DNA of 64,000 nt from Streptomyces sp. NBC_00223 (lineage in GTDB: Bacteria; Actinomycetota; Actinomycetes; Streptomycetales; Streptomycetaceae), in the NCBI RefSeq assembly GCF_036199905.1, contig NZ_CP108109.1:620001-684000 (forward strand), read 5' to 3'. This document shows positions 60,684 through 64,000 of the stretch, in pieces (within the stretch, counting starts at the first letter, position 1; every line of letters starts with the position of its first letter). Both the position numbers and the translations under genes were made by a program. Under the pieces are notes generated by a model. That model saw only the letters and a program-made list of their open reading frames with translations, was not told the origin of the DNA and did not search any database.

Positions 60684-61004
60684 ATGTCTCGCACTCTGCT
60701 ACTCGCCTGGGCCAGTCCGGCACCGGGCGCCGGGGACGCGTTCCACAAATGGTATGACACCGTGCACATTCCGCAGGTCAGCGCCCTGTTGTCGGTCGTC
60801 GGAGAGGTCCGGAGATACCGGCTGGGACTGAACGAGGGGACGGACCGGTATCTCGCCGTCTACGACCTCGGCGAAGACACCGATCCGCAGGTCGCGGCGG
60901 TCCGGCTCGGCCAGGCGACCGAATCCGGGGCGCTCACGATGACCCCGGCGATGGACATCAGCGACAATGCGCCGCAGATCCAGTTCGTCACCTCGGTGTC
61001 ATAG
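60684..61004 (+). CDS. Small EthD/Dabb-like ferredoxin-fold protein
   Basis: A 106-residue protein. AFHKWYDTVHIPQVSALLSV has the WYxxxHxP pattern of EthD-like and related dimeric alpha/beta-barrel proteins. RYRLGLNEGTDRYLAVYDL is a central strand pair. Members are often small accessory enzymes of oxidative catabolism (lyases, isomerases or cofactor-free oxygenases); no reaction is established for this one. GGAGGG lies before the ATG at 60684, which I prefer over the TTG at 60681. It begins a plus-strand run leading into the ABC importer. Confidence 0.8.
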   Translation: MSRTLLLAWASPAPGAGDAFHKWYDTVHIPQVSALLSVVGEVRRYRLGLNEGTDRYLAVYDLGEDTDPQVAAVRLGQATESGALTMTPAMDISDNAPQIQFVTSVS

Positions 61005-61130
61005 CCTCCAGGGTCATCAGTTTGAAACTCGTGCAACTGTGATGGGGTACTGCGCTCCCCCGCCTTCCGTCCGACGCGACGGGGACCTGTCTCACGCAGC
61101 GGGCCATCGGTGTCCCGCGAAGGAGCCCTC

Positions 61131-62291
61131 ATGAAGAACTCTCCGGCATGGCTGGCCGCAGCCGTCGCCCTGGGCCTGTCCGCCGCCGCCTGCGCACCTG
61201 GTGGCGGGGTCGGCTCCTCCGGCGCGAACGGCCCGATCCGCATCGCGTACCTCGGCATCCTCAGCGGCCCCAACGCCGTCAAGGGATCGACGGACGCCTT
61301 CGAGCTGGCGATCAAGCAGATCAACGCGGAGGGCGGCATCAACGGCCGCACCGTCGAGTACAAGAAATTCGACACCGACATCACCCCGCAGGGCGCGGCC
61401 CGCGCGACCAGCCTCGCGCTGCGCTACCGGCCTGTCGCCCTGGTCGGATACAGCGTCACCTCCGGCCTCAAGGCGTCCATCCTCAGCATCAAGGGCGCCG
61501 GCATCCCGGTCCTGCACAACACCCTGGGATCGCTCACCTCGGCCAAGAACCTCAAGTACGACCGGGCGTTCCGGATGGGCCCGACGACCACCCAGTACGC
61601 CGAGGCCGCCAACAGCTATCTGATCGACACCCTGGGCGTGAAGTCGTTCCTCATGCTGCACACCGAGGACGCCGCGCCGAGCGAGGGCGCGCGGAAGGTC
61701 ATCGACAACGCCAGGAGCAAGGGCATCAGGACCACCGAGCGCGCGGTCCCGCCGAACGTCACCGATCTGACCGAGCCCGTGCTCGCCGCGCGCAAGGCCG
61801 ACGCGATCTGGGAGTGGGGCTACGCCACGACGGACGCGCTCGTCGTCAAACAGGCCGCGCAGAACAACGTCAAGGTGCCGGTCATGACCTTCAGCGTGGG
61901 CTCCGCGGTGGCCTCAGGACTGCTGCCCGCCGAACTGGCCACCAAGAACACCCTCAATGTCTCCAACTGCGGCGCGGCCGTCCTGCGCACCCCGGAGTCG
62001 GAGAAGTTCGTCGCCGCCTACACCAAGGCGTACGGCCGTTCCCCCGCGGACTATCTGTCCCCGAACAACTACGACTCGATGTACCTGATCAAGGCCGCGA
62101 TCGAGCAGGCCGGCTCGACGGACGGCGCGAAGGTGTCGGACGCCCTGAGGACGATCACCCGCGACGGCGCCTGCGGCACGCTCAAGGCCGACGACAAGAA
62201 CAACATGTTCCAGAACGTACCGGTGCTGTCCTGGGAGGGCGGCAAGCCCACCCTGGCCAAGCTCGAAGAGAAGCTGCCCACCGATTTCTGA
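61131..62291 (+). CDS. Branched-chain-amino-acid-type ABC substrate-binding lipoprotein
   Basis: A 386-residue exported binding protein. The signal peptide MKNSPAWLAAAVALGLSAAA ends in a lipobox (LSAAAC) with a likely lipidated Cys. The type I periplasmic-binding fold follows: IRIAYLGILSGPNAVKGSTD, AIKQINAEGGINGRTVEYKK and DYLSPNNYDSMYLIKAAIEQ. AAGGAG precedes the ATG at 61131. Although related to LivK, such proteins in catabolic islands often bind aromatic, cyclic or fatty acids; the neighbouring CoA-based degradation genes favour that here. Permeases follow at 62358 and 63217. A short palindrome AGTTT-G-AAACT lies upstream at 61019-61029. Confidence 0.93.
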   Translation: MKNSPAWLAAAVALGLSAAACAPGGGVGSSGANGPIRIAYLGILSGPNAVKGSTDAFELAIKQINAEGGINGRTVEYKKFDTDITPQGAARATSLALRYRPVALVGYSVTSGLKASILSIKGAGIPVLHNTLGSLTSAKNLKYDRAFRMGPTTTQYAEAANSYLIDTLGVKSFLMLHTEDAAPSEGARKVIDNARSKGIRTTERAVPPNVTDLTEPVLAARKADAIWEWGYATTDALVVKQAAQNNVKVPVMTFSVGSAVASGLLPAELATKNTLNVSNCGAAVLRTPESEKFVAAYTKAYGRSPADYLSPNNYDSMYLIKAAIEQAGSTDGAKVSDALRTITRDGACGTLKADDKNNMFQNVPVLSWEGGKPTLAKLEEKLPTDF

Positions 62292-62357
62292 GGCCCTCTG
62301 CTTCGACCCCACGGATTGATCCGGCATCACTCACCAAAGAATCGGGAGGTCGGCTCG

Positions 62358-63230
62358 ATGGATAGATTCGTCTCGATCCTGTCCAGCGGCATCGCCCAAG
62401 GCGCGATCTACGCGCTCATCGCACTCGGGATAGTCCTGCTGCAGAACGCCACCGGTGTCGTGAACTTCGCCCAGGGCGACCTCATGACGCTCGGCGCCTA
62501 CGTCGGCTTCTGGCTGGTCGGCGTGCACGGTCTCAGTCAACTGCCCATGTTCGTGGTCATGCTGGTGCTGCTCTTCGGCTCCGGCGTGGTGCTCGAACGG
62601 GTCGGCTACGCGCCGATCCGCAATCGAAGTCCGCTCACCATCGTCATCTCCACCTTCGCCCTCGGCCTGGCGATCCGCTCGGCGATCGTCCTGTGGCAGG
62701 GCACGGACCCGCGCAATCTGCCCTCGCCCTTCGGCAACGACACCGTGAAGGTGTTCGGCGCGGCCATCCCCGCGCAGGCGTTCCTCACCGTCGGGGTGAC
62801 GGTCCTGGTCGGTGCCGGCCTGTTCCTGATGTTCCAGCGCTCCTCGCTCGGCCGGCAGGTCAGGGCGCTGGCGGCGGACCGGGAGACGGCCCTGCTCCAG
62901 GGCATCCGGGTCAAGCGGCTGTCACCGGTGATCTTCGGGCTGTCCGCGGCGCTGGCCGGCCTGGCCGGGGTGCTGATCGGCCCGACCATCTCCGTGACGC
63001 CGACCCTGGGCTTCGGACTGCTGCTGAGCGCCTTCGCCGCGGTGGTCCTGGGCGGCGAGCGCCTCGGCGGCGTCGCGGCCGCGGCCCTGGCCATCGCGGT
63101 GGCGCAGTCGCTGCTCGGCGGGTACCTCTCGCCGGACCTGACCGACGCCTACCCGTTCCTGATTCTGGTCGCCGTGCTGGCGGTCCGCCCCCAAGGTCTG
63201 GTGAGGATGATGTCCGGTGTCCGGTACTGA
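62358..63230 (+). CDS. livH: ABC transporter permease, LivH type
   Basis: A 290-residue inner-membrane permease of the LIV family. Typical segments are GIAQGAIYALIALGIVLLQN, GVVNFAQGDLMTLGAYVGFW, a cytoplasmic coupling region FQRSSLGRQVRALAADRETA, and LLSAFAAVVLGGERLGGVAA. About eight hydrophobic helices are visible. GGGAGG lies 8 nt before the ATG at 62358. It follows the binding protein by 66 bp and overlaps the LivM-type gene by 14 nt, so the transporter subunits are coupled. Confidence 0.94.
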   Translation: MDRFVSILSSGIAQGAIYALIALGIVLLQNATGVVNFAQGDLMTLGAYVGFWLVGVHGLSQLPMFVVMLVLLFGSGVVLERVGYAPIRNRSPLTIVISTFALGLAIRSAIVLWQGTDPRNLPSPFGNDTVKVFGAAIPAQAFLTVGVTVLVGAGLFLMFQRSSLGRQVRALAADRETALLQGIRVKRLSPVIFGLSAALAGLAGVLIGPTISVTPTLGFGLLLSAFAAVVLGGERLGGVAAAALAIAVAQSLLGGYLSPDLTDAYPFLILVAVLAVRPQGLVRMMSGVRY

Positions 63231-64000
63231 CGTCACGCAAAGACCCCTCCCCCTGGAGGAGGGAAAGCTCGCCTCGGCGTTCCGCTTCGCGCCGCCGGTC
63301 TTCCGGCAGCACCAGTTCCGCACCCTCGCCGTCGTGGTGGTGCTCGGCCTGGTCGCCCCGTACGTCTACGGCGGTGACGAGTACAGCGACGGCATCATGA
63401 ACACGGTCATGATCTACTCGATCCTGACCCTGGGCTTCTTCTGGTGCTTCTCGCTCGGCGGGTCCTTCACCTTCGCCACCTACGGTGTGTACGCGACGGG
63501 CTCCTACGTCTCGATCTGGGTGGCGAACCACGCGGGCGGCTTCTGGTCGGGGCTGATCGCCGCCACGGTCGTCTGCGCGCTGCTCGGCGCGGTGATGAAG
63601 ATCGTCTTCGCCCGCTGTTCGATGATCTTCTTCGCCATAGCGACGATGGCCTGCGGCGGTCTGCTGATCATCCTGTTCCGTGAGTGGATCTCCTTCACCG
63701 GCGGCTTCGCGGGGATCTCCGACATCGCGGTGCCGAGCTTCTTCGGCCTCGACCTGAACTCGCAGGCCGACCGGTACTACCTGATGCTCGGTCTGCTGTC
63801 GCTCTTCCTGCTGCTCACCGTCTGGTTCCTGCGCTCCCCCGCCTACCGCGATCTGCAACTGGCCCGGGACAACGGCCCGGTGGCCGCGGTGGTCGGCCTC
63901 AAGCCGAAGCTGCTGCAACTGGCCGCCTTCACCGTCGGCTCCGGGATGATGGGCACGGCCGGCTCGCTCTACGCCCACAACTCCGGCTATGTCGGCCTTG
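63217..64000 (+). CDS. livM: ABC transporter permease, LivM type, 3'-truncated by the window edge
   Basis: The second permease of the LIV-type importer. The frame is open from the GTG at 63217 to the end of the window (about 261 residues present). After a ~35-residue cytoplasmic start come helices such as LAVVVVLGLVAPYVYG and TVMIYSILTLGFFWCFSLGG, then GSYVSIWVANHAGGFWSGLI and YLMLGLLSLFLLLTVWFLRS. The coupling motif RDLQLARDNGPVAAVVGLKP is the LivM counterpart of the LivH loop. It overlaps livH by 14 nt. The ATPase genes (LivG, LivF) are expected just beyond the right edge. Confidence 0.92.
   Translation, partial: MSGTDVTQRPLPLEEGKLASAFRFAPPVFRQHQFRTLAVVVVLGLVAPYVYGGDEYSDGIMNTVMIYSILTLGFFWCFSLGGSFTFATYGVYATGSYVSIWVANHAGGFWSGLIAATVVCALLGAVMKIVFARCSMIFFAIATMACGGLLIILFREWISFTGGFAGISDIAVPSFFGLDLNSQADRYYLMLGLLSLFLLLTVWFLRSPAYRDLQLARDNGPVAAVVGLKPKLLQLAAFTVGSGMMGTAGSLYAHNSGYVGL

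Overview
The window is chromosomal DNA from a very GC-rich actinomycete, most likely a Streptomyces or close relative. The evidence is strong G/C third-position bias, frequent GTG and TTG starts with purine-rich ribosome binding sites, GTGA/ATGA start-stop overlaps, a perfect CebR-type operator, a rare in-frame TTA codon, and Streptomyces-style secondary-metabolism and catabolic gene neighbourhoods. I saw no rRNA, tRNA, CRISPR array, insertion sequence or phage gene. Both ends are cut inside genes (isocitrate lyase on the left, a LivM-type permease on the right).

Left flank (1-12.1 kb): a divergent pair of isocitrate lyase and an ScfR/RamB-type regulator; a cytochrome P450 with its [3Fe-4S] ferredoxin; about 1 kb of degenerate ~147-bp tandem repeats; a secreted GH26 glycosidase behind a CebR box; a PRC-barrel protein; a second repeat block; and a TetR / MFS exporter / DUF3291 set divergent from a MerR regulator with a histidine-rich tail.

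Core (12.2-35.7 kb, minus strand): a nine-gene operon for a polyunsaturated-fatty-acid-synthase-like ('secondary lipid') pathway. In transcription order it encodes a free ACP, a thioesterase, PfaA-like KS-MAT-ACP-ACP-KR-DH, PfaC-like KS-CLF-AT-DH-DH, the PfaD enoyl reductase, two ~600-residue acyl-CoA-dehydrogenase homologues, an Sfp-type phosphopantetheinyl transferase and a COG2907-like FAD oxidoreductase. The last four junctions overlap, which implies translational coupling. The synthase should build a chain iteratively from malonyl units. The thioesterase would release it, and the ACAD pair and flavin enzyme would plausibly add or move double bonds. This is the best candidate here for an undescribed system. 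Its AT-rich upstream region carries two copies of a GTTAKT-N4-ACTAAC palindrome.

Middle (36-42 kb): a FAD/Fe-S 2-hydroxyacid-dehydrogenase-like protein with a coupled 35-codon ORF upstream, a secreted SGNH hydrolase and a LacI regulator.

Right (42-64 kb): a catabolic island. It contains an enoyl-CoA hydratase, an ArsR regulator, an aldehyde dehydrogenase, a metallo-beta-lactamase-fold hydrolase, an ADP-forming acyl-CoA synthetase, a split MaoC-type hydratase, an operon etfB-etfA-four ACADs-VOC protein, a MoxR/CoxE-like pair, an alpha/beta hydrolase, an EthD-like protein, and a branched-chain-amino-acid-type ABC importer. The ACADs fall into two long/short pairs. Together with the two-subunit hydratase, this resembles machinery for beta-oxidation of bulky cyclic acyl-CoAs (steroid or terpenoid side chains). 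The genes appear linked by two families of shared promoter sites: TTGATAG-type (near arsR, the aldehyde dehydrogenase and the EthD-like gene) and ATTCGAT-type (near etfB and between the synthetase and the hydratase).
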